From positions 1 to 33,132 of the forward strand of contig CALBUB010000136.1 of NCBI GenBank assembly GCA_937967955.1: DNA of 33,132 bases. Direction: 5' to 3'. The notes beneath the pieces are model-generated. The model worked only from the letters and a program-made list of their open reading frames with translations, ran no database searches and was not told the origin of the DNA. The translations under genes were made by a program, and so were the position numbers. Origin of the DNA: an uncultured Bacillota bacterium. GTDB taxonomy: Bacteria; Bacillota; Clostridia; Tissierellales; Tepidimicrobiaceae. Below, in pieces: positions 7,946-16,148 of the stretch. How positions within the stretch are numbered: position 1 is the first letter of the stretch; each line of letters opens with the position of its first letter.

Positions 7946-9662
7946 TTAGCTGATTAAGATATATTACTTTTCCAGTATTTTTTAACTCTTCATTGTTATC
8001 CCTTAATATATTGAATACCACTTTACCAAGGGGAGTTACGGCAAAGCTTAAAGGATAGTAGTTATATTCTATTAATCCCATAAGTTTCATGTATTTCAAA
8101 TAGCTAAATACATATCTAATAGAACCTAAGCTGGCAAAATCTAATTCACTAAATTTATAGAATATGCCTTCTTTTAAGCTGTATAAAAAGTTTATCAGAT
8201 TTTTTCTTGTTAATATGGCATTACCATTATCTGATTTAGCTACGATATACTCTATTATTTTGTTGCCTAATAGGTATTGGATAAACATGGTAAATTTTTC
8301 TTCATCTGAAAGCCTTAAGAATTTGTGGCCCCTTTTAGTAATTGATAGCTGATAGCCTTCTATTTCTACTAATTTGTGATCTAGGGAGAAATTATAAAAT
8401 AATTCTAGTAAAGGAAAATCTTCTTGATTTGGTGCCTTCTTTGTAATATCTTCCCTTATTTCCATTATATTGTTCAGTTCAATGAGGGTTTTTCTGTTAA
8501 TGTATTTCCTCTTTTTAGTTAAGGGCAGTGGATTGCTAATTAGGTATAATAGAAACTTTTCATAATCCATTATGAAATCGAAGGATTTTTCATTTATTGC
8601 ACTAGTTATTTTGTAGCTAATAGTCCTATTAATATTGAAGTCAAAATTAATGTTATGAGGGTCGTAAATGTATAGGAATCTATTTCTGCTGATATTAAGT
8701 ATTTTCTTATAGGCTTCCCTATACGTAGGATTTATAGTTTTCAGATATTTAAAATACTCCTTTAGTGTAGCTATATAAGAACTAAGCTCCTTTTGAGATA
8801 ATATGAGGCCATCATCTATAGCTTTGCTAAAAAGCTTATCTAAATCCATACTTCCCAGGTCCCTTAAGGAGCCATTGTTTTCTAGTATATAGTGCTCAAA
8901 TAGGTTTATTAAATTGGTAACATGGTTTTTCATCTCTGATCTAGATACATGACTTTCTAGAAAGAGTTCAAAATTATCTAGCTCATCGTATAAATCCATA
9001 GTACTGTCATTACTAGACATATTCAATTCCCTATCTATGGCATCGTAAATGGCTTCTGTATATATTTTGTATATGTTTATGCTGTATAGTTTAAGGTATC
9101 TATCTATAGTTAAATCTGGATATCTAAACCTAGTCCTATTAAAATCTACAAATATTTTTTCTATGAATTCATCCTTTATGGAAGGGGGGAGGAAGCTAAT
9201 ATTACCTATGAAGCCTTTGTATTCTATAATCTTGCCAACCCTTCCAAATATTAAATCTCCAGATTTGAGTATGCTGGCTATATTAGGCTCTAGTAGGGAG
9301 TGTTCTTCTCCTGTTAATAGATCTTTTACGTGTATATATTCTCCATCGATTTTTTCTATTTCAAAGAGGGAAATAAAGGATTTATTTCTCTCAATCAATA
9401 TGCTCTTTTCTAAACTGGATAGCTGATTAGCTTTTTCATCTAGCATCATTTCAATGAAGCTCTTTCCAGAACTGGTTCTATAGTCGGTGCTTATCCATAC
9501 GTTAAAGGCAAGTCTAGCCTTGTTTTCATCAAAGTCGGGATAGTAAAATTCTATTGAGTCTAAATTCCTGTCCTTTTTTAAGGCTTCATTTATATATTTA
9601 ATCAGCTTTTTAATTGTATTCTCTTGTATAGATTGGATGGTTTCATAATCTAATTTACTCAT
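7941..9662 (-). CDS. Conserved hypothetical protein, 573 residues
   Basis: I do not recognise a named function. The protein is soluble, rich in Lys, Glu, Ile and Leu, and has no signal peptide or membrane helix. Residues about 50-165 (SGKSFIEMMLDE, then LFEIEKIDGEYIHVKDLLTGEE and LKSGDLIFGRVGKI) recall the N-terminal module of clostridial SEC-C/YecA-like proteins, with a small beta domain around the LTGEE turn. The Cys-rich SEC-C zinc motif itself is absent. The middle and C-terminal parts look all-helical, and the region near residues 400-560 could hold winged-helix-like units (ITKRGHKFLRLSDEEKF, AVTPLGKVVFNILRD). A regulatory or adaptor role is possible but unproven. GGAGG sits 5 nt before the ATG. 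It appears to be a single gene, with its own terminator. Confidence 0.75.
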   Translation of the reverse strand: MSKLDYETIQSIQENTIKKLIKYINEALKKDRNLDSIEFYYPDFDENKARLAFNVWISTDYRTSSGKSFIEMMLDEKANQLSSLEKSILIERNKSFISLFEIEKIDGEYIHVKDLLTGEEHSLLEPNIASILKSGDLIFGRVGKIIEYKGFIGNISFLPPSIKDEFIEKIFVDFNRTRFRYPDLTIDRYLKLYSINIYKIYTEAIYDAIDRELNMSSNDSTMDLYDELDNFELFLESHVSRSEMKNHVTNLINLFEHYILENNGSLRDLGSMDLDKLFSKAIDDGLILSQKELSSYIATLKEYFKYLKTINPTYREAYKKILNISRNRFLYIYDPHNINFDFNINRTISYKITSAINEKSFDFIMDYEKFLLYLISNPLPLTKKRKYINRKTLIELNNIMEIREDITKKAPNQEDFPLLELFYNFSLDHKLVEIEGYQLSITKRGHKFLRLSDEEKFTMFIQYLLGNKIIEYIVAKSDNGNAILTRKNLINFLYSLKEGIFYKFSELDFASLGSIRYVFSYLKYMKLMGLIEYNYYPLSFAVTPLGKVVFNILRDNNEELKNTGKVIYLNQLR

Positions 9663-9819
9663 AATAGCCTCCGAGAAATTTCTAAAATACTATATTATTA
9701 TTATATATTATATACCAACATAGAGTATAATGCATTTATATTGTTTAATCTTTTTCATAAAAAGGCTAGTCTACTTAAGACATAGGAGGGCTGTGAAAAG
9801 AAGATTAAATAATGTGGCA

Positions 9820-9866
9820 GTAATAAAAAAGGGATTTAACTTTTAGTTAAATCCCTTTTTTATTAC
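9820..9866 (-). terminator. Terminator of the DUF3798 ABC-transporter operon
   Basis: A 21-bp perfect inverted repeat (9820-9840 with 9846-9866) with a 5-nt loop carries A and T runs in its outer arms, so it could work in both directions. On the minus strand it covers the stop codon of the last permease. The rest of 9663-9819 is AT-rich and shows no gene. Confidence 0.9.
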
Positions 9867-10894
9867 TCTTTCACATCACTTAATTTAGTTCTAGCCTTAT
9901 TCTTTTCCCAAGCATGGAGGACCAGTGCAAGGCCTATTACTCCGTAAGCTACGAATACACGGAAGTACTCTCCAATTTGTGCATTTCCAAGTAGGTTTTG
10001 ACCTGCTAAAGGTGATATTACAAACAATAGATGGAATAGGAATGTACCTATTAAGGCTTCCTTCCAAGAAGCTTTTTCAATTGTAGCTCCACCAACTAGG
10101 AGGGAAGCTACAGCAAAGAGGCCTACTTGTTCATGACTTCCATATGTATTCATAGTTCCTATATTTTGTAGGAATATAATCTGTCCCCAAGCAGCTAGAA
10201 CAGTAGAGATTATTACAGAGATTATTCTAGTTCTATCCACATTTATACCGGATACTCTTGCAATTTCCATATCATGGCCAACGGCTCTCATATCTTGGCC
10301 AAGCTTTGTCTTTAATATAAAGTGGAGGAATATAAATACTAGTAATGATACTAATAAAGTAGCTATTGGATATTTTGTTACAGGAAGCAAACTGTCTAAA
10401 GAGTATTTTATATTAGCTAAGTCTATTGTATTTATTATTCCAACTCCTGAAGATAGGAGTAGGCTTTCATTTCTAACTGGAATTATGGTACCACATAGTA
10501 GGAGGAATATTAGCTGGTATATTCCATTGGCGAAAAAACCTAATACCATGCTGGTAATCATCTCTTTTCCCTTAGCCTTGTTTAGTACCCTTCCAACCAG
10601 GTAGCCAAATATTATGGCAAAGGGAGTGGAGATTAATAAGCTTAGGAAAAAGCCTGTAGTTCCACCAATTGAATAGTTGGTTATGATTATAAGGGCAATT
10701 TGCCCAGCCATAGCACCCAGTGTAATAGCAAAGTTTAGTCCCAGTCCTGTAATAACAGGTAGTATTAGGGATGCTACTAAAACCAGGTTTCTAGCAAGCC
10801 TTATTACCATTTCGTCAAATAAGAAGCTAAAGGGTAGGCCTGTAAAGAAGGAACCTACAATGCATATTATTAGGAATATAATAGGTACAATCAT
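9863..10894 (-). CDS. ABC importer permease, nucleoside/sugar type (second permease)
   Basis: This 343-residue membrane protein of the BPD_transp_2 family has about 8-10 transmembrane helices. The conserved cytoplasmic coupling segment is GQDMRAVGHDMEIARVSGINVDRTRII, where the ATPase docks, followed by AAWGQIIFLQNIGTMNTYG and LLVGGATIEKASW. These features match the NupQ/YufQ-like and RbsC-like permeases. It overlaps the preceding permease gene by 4 bp (ATGA), which indicates translational coupling. It is the last gene of the operon lipoprotein-ATPase-permease-permease. The substrate is unknown; see the lipoprotein entry. Confidence 0.9.
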   Translation of the reverse strand: MIVPIIFLIICIVGSFFTGLPFSFLFDEMVIRLARNLVLVASLILPVITGLGLNFAITLGAMAGQIALIIITNYSIGGTTGFFLSLLISTPFAIIFGYLVGRVLNKAKGKEMITSMVLGFFANGIYQLIFLLLCGTIIPVRNESLLLSSGVGIINTIDLANIKYSLDSLLPVTKYPIATLLVSLLVFIFLHFILKTKLGQDMRAVGHDMEIARVSGINVDRTRIISVIISTVLAAWGQIIFLQNIGTMNTYGSHEQVGLFAVASLLVGGATIEKASWKEALIGTFLFHLLFVISPLAGQNLLGNAQIGEYFRVFVAYGVIGLALVLHAWEKNKARTKLSDVKE

Positions 10895-11922
10895 GCTGTT
10901 TGACCTCCTTCCCTAGTTAGGGCATAAAGGATTATTCCGTTACTTACAATAATCCTTATTACTTCAGACATGCTGCCCTCAGCTATTACGTTGATTACTG
11001 GAAGGGCTACAACTAATAGGGATTGGAATAGGACTGTGCCTACCAGTACATGGACAATAGTTGCCCTTTTAAGGCTTGCTCCACCTATTAGTATTGCAGC
11101 AGCAGCTGGCATGGCAGAATACAAGGGTGCATTATAAAGCTGCAAGAAGCCAAAGGACTGGCTATAGACTATAATTCCTATAGCTGCTAATACAGTAGAT
11201 ATAACAGTTCCTTTAATCCTCTGCCTATTTACATCTATACCATTAGATAGGGCAAACTTTTCATTGCTTCCAGCCACTTTCATAGATAGACCATTGTTTG
11301 ATTGGCTATACAGCCATACTAAAAATGCAAATAGGGCAAAGAATAAGAGTAGGCCAGTGGGTATGGTTACATTTCCTATTTTAAAAGCAAGGAAGTTGTT
11401 TAACACATGGGCCATAGAAGATTCAAGGGATACTGTTACCCTAAGGCCGCTTCCACCATAAGCCCAAATTAGCTCTGGACTCCTAAAGGGGGCAAGCAAC
11501 CAGAATATACACATGAAGGATACTACAGAATAGCCTATATAATTTCCTACAGTCATCTCTTGGCCTTTAACATTGTTTAACATCTTGCCGTAAAAATATC
11601 CTGCAATGGCAGCTAAGGGTACAGCTATTAATATGGATACAAAAAAGCCTGTAAAACCTGATAATTTAAACTCAATACTTACTAGGGCACCAATTAAGCC
11701 AAATATGATTCCCAAAGGTAGATTAAAGTTAATTCCTATACCTGCCTGTATGCCAGGCACCATAGCTAATACTAAAATTGAGTTCATTCCAAACCTTACA
11801 AGGATGTCGGTGATAAGGTCGGATATAGGTATATTTAGATAGATTGCCAAGGCCATTAAAAATATTAAAAATAGTATTATTATAAATCTGGGTAAACCAA
11901 TCTTATCTATAAGCTCCTTCAT
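10891..11922 (-). CDS. ABC importer permease, nucleoside/sugar type (first permease)
   Basis: This is the partner permease, also 343 residues and in the same family, with about 10 membrane helices. The coupling segment reads SMKVAGSNEKFALSNGIDVNRQRIKGT, followed by YSQSFGFLQLYNAPLYSA and ILIGGASLKRATI. The equal length and shared motifs show that the two permeases arose by an old duplication and probably form a heterodimeric channel. Its start codon follows directly on the ATPase stop (11922/11923), and its end overlaps the next permease start by 4 bp, so the three genes form one tightly packed unit. Confidence 0.9.
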   Translation of the reverse strand: MKELIDKIGLPRFIIILFLIFLMALAIYLNIPISDLITDILVRFGMNSILVLAMVPGIQAGIGINFNLPLGIIFGLIGALVSIEFKLSGFTGFFVSILIAVPLAAIAGYFYGKMLNNVKGQEMTVGNYIGYSVVSFMCIFWLLAPFRSPELIWAYGGSGLRVTVSLESSMAHVLNNFLAFKIGNVTIPTGLLLFFALFAFLVWLYSQSNNGLSMKVAGSNEKFALSNGIDVNRQRIKGTVISTVLAAIGIIVYSQSFGFLQLYNAPLYSAMPAAAAILIGGASLKRATIVHVLVGTVLFQSLLVVALPVINVIAEGSMSEVIRIIVSNGIILYALTREGGQTA

Positions 11923-13506
11923 CTAGCTCACCACCTTTTTTATATCTTCCCCAGCCATTAGAAGGCCAAATTCTTCATCGGATGCATCTGGTGGAAGTAT
12001 TCCAGCCAGTTTACCCTCATAGATTATGGCAATTCTGTCGGCTACTTGCCTTAACTCAGCCAATTCGCTGGAAGTGATTATAATAGTTACTCCTTGCTCT
12101 CTATTTAGCTTAACTAAAGTATCTAGAACAAGTTTCTTAGCACCAATATCGATTCCACGAGTAGGCTCAGAAACCAACAATAGATCAGGCTTTAATGAAA
12201 GGGCTCGAGCTATGCATACTTTTTGTTGGTTTCCACCACTTAAGGCCCTGGTATGTTGCCTTGGTCCAGTACACCTAATATCCAATTCTTCAATCATCCT
12301 AAGAGCATGTTCTCTAACCTTCTTTTTATCTATTAATTTCATAGGTCCAATTTTTTTCAGGAAATTATCTTGTACTTCTAAGCTGGAGAAGGCAATATTA
12401 AACTCTATAGAATCATCCAATAGAAGGCCTATACCCCTTCGGTCTTCTGACAGGAAAGCAATAGATGCTTTTAGGGCTTCTCTTGGATTGTTTAAAGGAA
12501 GTTCTTTTCCATCTTTAATAATAGTTCCACTGCTTTCGTAAAGGCCCATTATTCCATTTGATATACCTAATTTTCCTTGGCCAGCCAATCCTCCAATACC
12601 TAATATTTCTCCTCTTCTTACCTTTAGATCTATACCTTTAACTTCTTCTCCTGGCATGTTTACATGGAGATTTTTAATTTCTAATATATATTCATCACTT
12701 ATTTTCCTATCTTCATTCTTCCTCTCTGAAAGTTCAACTTTTCTTCCTACCATCAAGCGGGCTATTTCTCTTACATCTATTTCATCAGTTTTAACACTGG
12801 CTACTACTTCTCCATCCCTAAGTACTGTTATAGAGTCGGTAACTTGTTTTATTTCATCTAATCTATGGGATATAAATAGGATGGCTATTCCCATTTCAGA
12901 TAGCTTCTTTATTACTTCCAAGAATTTGTCAGCTTCAGCTTCTGTCAATACGGCTGTAGGCTCGTCCAATATGAGTAATTTTAAGCCGGCTTTATCTATT
13001 TCCCTAGCTATTTCTATAAACTGCATATGGCCTACAGGCAGGCCTGCTACAGGTACATACTCATCTATATCCATATCCAATTTATTTAAAGCTTCCCTTG
13101 CATCCTTAGCCATGGCCTTCATATCTAATTTTTCCAATCTTTTGCCAAATACTTTGCTCAATAAGGATGGGCTAGTCTGTTCCCTGTTTAATTTGATGTT
13201 TTCAGTTATAGTAAAGCCAGGAATTAGCATAAATTCCTGATGGACCATTCCAATTCCTTCTGCCATAGCTTCTTCAGGAGAAGTGGGCTTATAGTTTTTT
13301 CCATTTATAAATATTTCTCCTTCATAGCCACCAGTAGATTGGATAACTGGCATTCCAAATAGTATGTTCATCAAAGTAGATTTACCTGCACCATTTTCTC
13401 CAACAAGGCCGTGGATTTCTCCTTCCTTAATAGAAAGGGATACATTGTTTAGTACTCTATTTTCACCATAGTATTTGCTTACATTTTTGATTTGAAGCAA
13501 ATCCAT
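11923..13506 (-). CDS. ABC importer ATPase with two nucleotide-binding domains
   Basis: The 527-residue protein is a tandem ABC ATPase of the sugar/nucleoside importer type (NupO/RbsA/MglA-like). NBD1 has Walker A GENGAGKST at 36-44, Walker B LLILDEPT at 177-184 and a degenerate signature (LPVGHMQFIEIARE), as usual for this family. NBD2 has an altered P-loop, GLAGQGKLGI at 306-315, with Leu in place of Ser/Thr after the Lys. It keeps a full signature ALSGGNQQK at 421-429 and a Walker B-like LLLVSEPTRGID, so NBD1 and NBD2 together probably make one full catalytic site. AAGGAGG lies 7 nt before the ATG. It is separated from the lipoprotein gene by a stem-loop and runs directly into the first permease. 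Confidence 0.94.
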   Translation of the reverse strand: MDLLQIKNVSKYYGENRVLNNVSLSIKEGEIHGLVGENGAGKSTLMNILFGMPVIQSTGGYEGEIFINGKNYKPTSPEEAMAEGIGMVHQEFMLIPGFTITENIKLNREQTSPSLLSKVFGKRLEKLDMKAMAKDAREALNKLDMDIDEYVPVAGLPVGHMQFIEIAREIDKAGLKLLILDEPTAVLTEAEADKFLEVIKKLSEMGIAILFISHRLDEIKQVTDSITVLRDGEVVASVKTDEIDVREIARLMVGRKVELSERKNEDRKISDEYILEIKNLHVNMPGEEVKGIDLKVRRGEILGIGGLAGQGKLGISNGIMGLYESSGTIIKDGKELPLNNPREALKASIAFLSEDRRGIGLLLDDSIEFNIAFSSLEVQDNFLKKIGPMKLIDKKKVREHALRMIEELDIRCTGPRQHTRALSGGNQQKVCIARALSLKPDLLLVSEPTRGIDIGAKKLVLDTLVKLNREQGVTIIITSSELAELRQVADRIAIIYEGKLAGILPPDASDEEFGLLMAGEDIKKVVS

Positions 13507-13525
13507 CTAATTACCTCCTTAATTT

Positions 13526-13562
13526 AAGTAGAAGGAGGTCGTATAGACGACCTCTTCTACTT
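13526..13562 (-). terminator. Intercistronic stem-loop between lipoprotein and ATPase genes
   Basis: Arms 13526-13542 and 13547-13562 pair with one bulged base around an ATAG loop and cover the lipoprotein stop codon. On the minus strand no T tract follows; the ATPase ribosome site comes next. Such hairpins often act as partial terminators or 3'-end protectors, so that the binding protein is made in excess over the membrane parts. Confidence 0.7.
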
Positions 13563-14715
13563 AAAATATTTCTGAACTTACTACAAATAGTAGGAAGTTT
13601 GGATGTCCTTCTAGTTCGCTTACTTCAAGGGCATCATCGCCGGTTACTTCTTTTAATATTCCTACAAAGTGATCCTTATTAAACTTTTCAACTTCTCCCT
13701 TACCATAATCTACTGCATATTCTACAGCAGCTTCTAGCATAGCCATGTTAGCTGGAACTTTCCAAGTAGCCAATCTTCCTGAAGCTCCTGCTTCATCAAT
13801 TTTTGCATGGATTTGTTCTAACATGTATGCTACATCTCCAGCCTTATCTTCAGGAATTTCAATTCCTAAAGCACCTGGATAAGCATGGTATGGGCTTGGA
13901 CAACATTGTTCTGGATATATGGCTCCTGTTTCTAGTACAGTTTTTATTAGTGGCTCTTGCATACCACAGTTGGTGTTGAAGAAGGCAGTATCCTTACCAT
14001 ATTTTTCAACTTGCCTTGGTACGTCTTCAATCATAAATTGTTGAGCTCCTGATATACCAGCATCTCCAGTTGGGTCTGGTGCATCTAATGAAACGAATTC
14101 AAGGCCTAATTCTTCAGCTTTAGCCTTCATAATATCTCTTCTCTTAGCTAGTAGTTCCATGGACATATGTCTTGGGAAGGAATAGTGTACAAAGGTTTTG
14201 GCTCCCATTTCAGCAGCTAGTTCTACTATTGTTTCACCACGTTTCAAGTTGTCAGTTTCAATTACTATGTCAGCACGAGCTGCTATAGTTTCTGGGTCTT
14301 CATGGGGTACTCCAGCTATGAATAATATGTCGTCCCTTGTTTCTCTAATCTTGTCAATAGCTGCAGCAGTACCTGGAACTGCTTGACAGATTACAATAGC
14401 TTTTACTTCTGGGTCAGAAGCAAGACCTGTAATTTGTGCTATAGTAGTTTCTTGTTCCTGAGCAAACTTATCTGGGTAAGTAACGTGTTTTATATTTTCA
14501 GCTCCGTATTTTTCAATCATCTTTTCTGCAGCCCTAAATTCTTCTTCTCCTTGGGATACAGTACCAGTTACTATACCTATTTTAAAGCCTAGCCCTTCGC
14601 CACCTCCTTCACCACCATCTGTTGAAGCTTGCTTATCTCCTCCTTGGTTTCCACAGCCAACCAGGGATAGAGCTAGAATGAGTACTAACAATAGTGAAAG
14701 AAATCTTTTTTTCAA
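13561..14715 (-). CDS. DUF3798 lipoprotein, probable substrate-binding protein of the ABC importer
   Basis: This 384-residue exported lipoprotein has a Lys-Lys-Arg start, a hydrophobic core and the lipobox LVGC with lipidated Cys21, then a Gly/Ser/Asp-rich linker to about residue 42. The mature part (GFKIGIVTGTVSQGEEEFRAAE, then ITGLASDPEVKAIVICQAVPGT) looks like a periplasmic-binding type 1 fold. I recognise the DUF3798 family, best recalled from HYSFPRHMS and the SLDAPDPTGDAG stretch. It is not a standard BmpA/Med protein, although the ATPase and permeases beside it are of the BMP/nucleoside class. It should capture a solute outside the membrane and hand it to the two permeases. The ligand is unknown. 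Translation starts at TTG (14713-14715) behind GGGGGG at a 7-nt spacing. Promoter and leader are listed separately. Confidence 0.85.
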   Translation of the reverse strand: MKKRFLSLLLVLILALSLVGCGNQGGDKQASTDGGEGGGEGLGFKIGIVTGTVSQGEEEFRAAEKMIEKYGAENIKHVTYPDKFAQEQETTIAQITGLASDPEVKAIVICQAVPGTAAAIDKIRETRDDILFIAGVPHEDPETIAARADIVIETDNLKRGETIVELAAEMGAKTFVHYSFPRHMSMELLAKRRDIMKAKAEELGLEFVSLDAPDPTGDAGISGAQQFMIEDVPRQVEKYGKDTAFFNTNCGMQEPLIKTVLETGAIYPEQCCPSPYHAYPGALGIEIPEDKAGDVAYMLEQIHAKIDEAGASGRLATWKVPANMAMLEAAVEYAVDYGKGEVEKFNKDHFVGILKEVTGDDALEVSELEGHPNFLLFVVSSEIF

Positions 14716-14917
14716 GGTATGACCCCCCTTAAGTATAGTTTATTTTATCCTCAGAAAATTGAGGAATTAAAAATAATTATCATAAAAAATTGCAATATAT
14801 TTAAATTTAAATATATTGAAGGAAACAGGGAATAAAGGATTAGGCGCTGTATTATAATATGTAATTTATTACCATAATAGACCTAACCCTTAAATTAAGC
14901 CCGTCCATTATTTAATT
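14716..14917 (-). promoter_or_regulatory. Long 5' leader of the DUF3798 operon
   Basis: About 200 nt separate the predicted transcription start from the TTG start. On the minus strand the leader can fold a TAATGGAC/GTCTATTA stem (8 bp, one G-U) around a GGGCTTAA-TTTAAGGG element, then a small GTAAT/ATTAC hairpin, and contains a 26-bp palindrome at 14793-14818. No known riboswitch consensus (purine, FMN, TPP, SAM, T-box) was found by eye, nor a terminator with a T tract. A regulatory role is inferred from length and pairing only. Confidence 0.4.
14793..14818. repeat. 26-bp perfect AT-rich palindrome
   Basis: Thirteen bases (14793-14805) are followed by their exact complement (14806-14818). 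It lies in the leader of the DUF3798 operon, about 80 bp upstream of the start codon. It could be a dimeric repressor operator or simply an RNA hairpin. Confidence 0.6.
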
Positions 14918-14923
14918 TTGTAT

Positions 14924-14952
14924 ATTATAAAATGGTTTTTTAGATATGTCAA
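14924..14952 (-). promoter_or_regulatory. Sigma-A promoter of the DUF3798 operon
   Basis: On the minus strand a perfect TTGACA (14947-14952) stands 17 bp from a perfect TATAAT (14924-14929). Transcription would start near 14917. The stretch from 14953 to 15068 upstream is AT-rich, with no gene seen. Confidence 0.85.
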
Positions 14953-15068
14953 CTACAATTAACGCAAATAAGTGAATATAAAATATTCAAACAATTAAAT
15001 GTTATATTTCAAACGAATAATAAAAGCGTAATATTAAAAGAATTAATATAGCATATTTAGGAACAAAA

Positions 15069-15097
15069 AAAGATGGCAAATATCTTTTGCCATCTTT
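15069..15097 (-). terminator. Terminator of the ArAE-like stub gene
   Basis: A 12-bp perfect stem (15069-15080 with 15086-15097) with a 5-nt loop is followed on the minus strand by a run of T. It lies 4 nt after the stop codon. Confidence 0.88.
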
Positions 15098-15101
15098 ATA
15101 A

Positions 15102-15290
15102 TTAGACTTCTTCAACTTCCTTGCTATTACCTGCTGTTAAGGATTCAGAAACTGAGGATTTCATGGAAATAATGGCGGCTATTCCTACGAAAAAGGGGCT
15201 TTTTAAATCTAAGCCTTGGGCTATTAGGATAGCCGGGGATACAGCTAGGGCTGTTTTAATGGTACGCATGCCAATCTTTTTAGCCTTCAC
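15102..15290 (-). pseudogene. N-terminal stub of an aromatic acid exporter (ArAE_1/FUSC) family protein
   Basis: The frame can be read upstream to 15425, but the real start is most likely GTG at 15288-15290, placed behind AAAGGTGAT. The 62-residue product begins KAKKIGMRTIKTALAV, has one or two short hydrophobic stretches, and carries LKSPFFVGIAAIISMKSSVSES, which is very close to the N-terminus of ArAE_1 transporters. Those proteins continue for some 250-300 residues with more membrane helices and a cytoplasmic domain. Here the sequence turns after SLTAGN into SKEVEEV and stops, directly before a good terminator. An internal deletion that joined the first 55 or so codons to the last few is the simplest explanation. 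It may still be transcribed and translated. Confidence 0.65.
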
Positions 15291-15426
15291 AATATCACCT
15301 TTCTGAATTATACACATTCTATTGATTATACTAGTTATACTGAAAATATTGGAATTTAACAAGCTTTGAAAATAGTCAAGCCAATTAAAATTAGTTATAA
15401 TATTATCAAGAATGGAGTGGATCAAA

Positions 15427-16101
15427 ATGTATAAGAGGTATATAAAGCTAGGTGTTATTCTATTATTTGCCCTTATGTTTACCTATTTAGCTGTAGAACT
15501 AGATATATTCCAAAAGGAAAAAGTCCTTAAACTGATAGCTGAAGGCAGGGCCAATGCCTACTTTAAAGTCTATTTTATTGTTATTACAACAGTCCTTCTA
15601 ATATTCTTTGTACCCTTATCCTGGTTATCTCTAGCAGCAACTATATTTTTTGGGCTGGAAGGCTGTATACTCATAAGCTTAGCAGGCCTATTTAGCGGAA
15701 TCATATCCTTTGGAATAGCCAGGCTATTTAAGGAAGATGTATCTCAGTTGGTGGAGAAGCTATATTATAAAAAGGAAAGAAAGATAACTTTAGAGGAAAT
15801 ATATTCTAAGGTGAAAAAGTACGGCTTTGGCTATGTGTTCTTTATAAGGAGTATGCCTTTTATTCCTTTTAATATAGGTAACTACATATTTGGAGTAAGT
15901 TTCGTTTCCTTTAAGGTCTTTGTATTGGCCACTTGGTTGGCAGTAGCCATAGGCCAGAGCATAAATATATACTTTTTCTACAAGGCCCTTAATATAGGGG
16001 AAAGCTCCCTGTATACAATTGTGGCTGCAATCCTAAAGGGAATATATTTTCTAGCCATACTACTGTGGCAGAAAAAAAGCAGATATATAGCTAAAGAATA
16101 G
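15427..16101 (+). CDS. TVP38/TMEM64 (VTT/DedA-like) membrane protein
   Basis: This 224-residue integral membrane protein has about five or six hydrophobic segments. It has the VTT-domain pattern: a re-entrant-like FFVPLSWLSLAATIFFG, GLFSGIISFGIARLF, and the later RSMPFIPFNIGNYIFGVSFVSFKVFVLATW, in which R, P, N and G are family hallmarks. Relatives act in phospholipid flipping or membrane homeostasis (DedA, YtxB-like). An ATG also lies at 15412 but has no ribosome site, whereas GGAGTGG is well placed for 15427. Its last codons contain the sigma-D-like promoter of the next operon. It is divergent from the ArAE stub. Confidence 0.87.
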   Translation: MYKRYIKLGVILLFALMFTYLAVELDIFQKEKVLKLIAEGRANAYFKVYFIVITTVLLIFFVPLSWLSLAATIFFGLEGCILISLAGLFSGIISFGIARLFKEDVSQLVEKLYYKKERKITLEEIYSKVKKYGFGYVFFIRSMPFIPFNIGNYIFGVSFVSFKVFVLATWLAVAIGQSINIYFFYKALNIGESSLYTIVAAILKGIYFLAILLWQKKSRYIAKE

Positions 16102-16118
16102 GTGGATTTAGTCGATAT
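16092..16118 (+). promoter_or_regulatory. Sigma-D (sigma-28) type promoter of the flaG-fliD-fliS operon
   Basis: TAAA at 16092-16095, a 15-bp spacer and GTCGATAT at 16111-16118 match the flagellar sigma consensus TAAA-N15-GCCGATAT with one change. It overlaps the last codons of the VTT gene and lies 31 bp before flaG. In B. subtilis the matching operon is sigma-D dependent. Confidence 0.72.
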
Positions 16119-16148
16119 ACAAAATAGAAGGATACAGGGGGGAGTGTT

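Noticed and set aside
12026..13240. Long plus-strand frames (171 and 194 codons) opposite the ABC ATPase
   Set aside because: Both are antisense shadows of a gene with clear Walker and signature motifs; no ribosome sites.
13561..14715. Naming the lipoprotein BmpA/Med
   Set aside because: The ATPase and permeases are of that class, but the lipoprotein lacks the BMP family sequence pattern and matches DUF3798 better.
14716..14917. Purine, TPP, SAM or T-box riboswitch in the DUF3798 leader
   Set aside because: None of their conserved core blocks could be found on either strand, and no terminator with a T tract follows.
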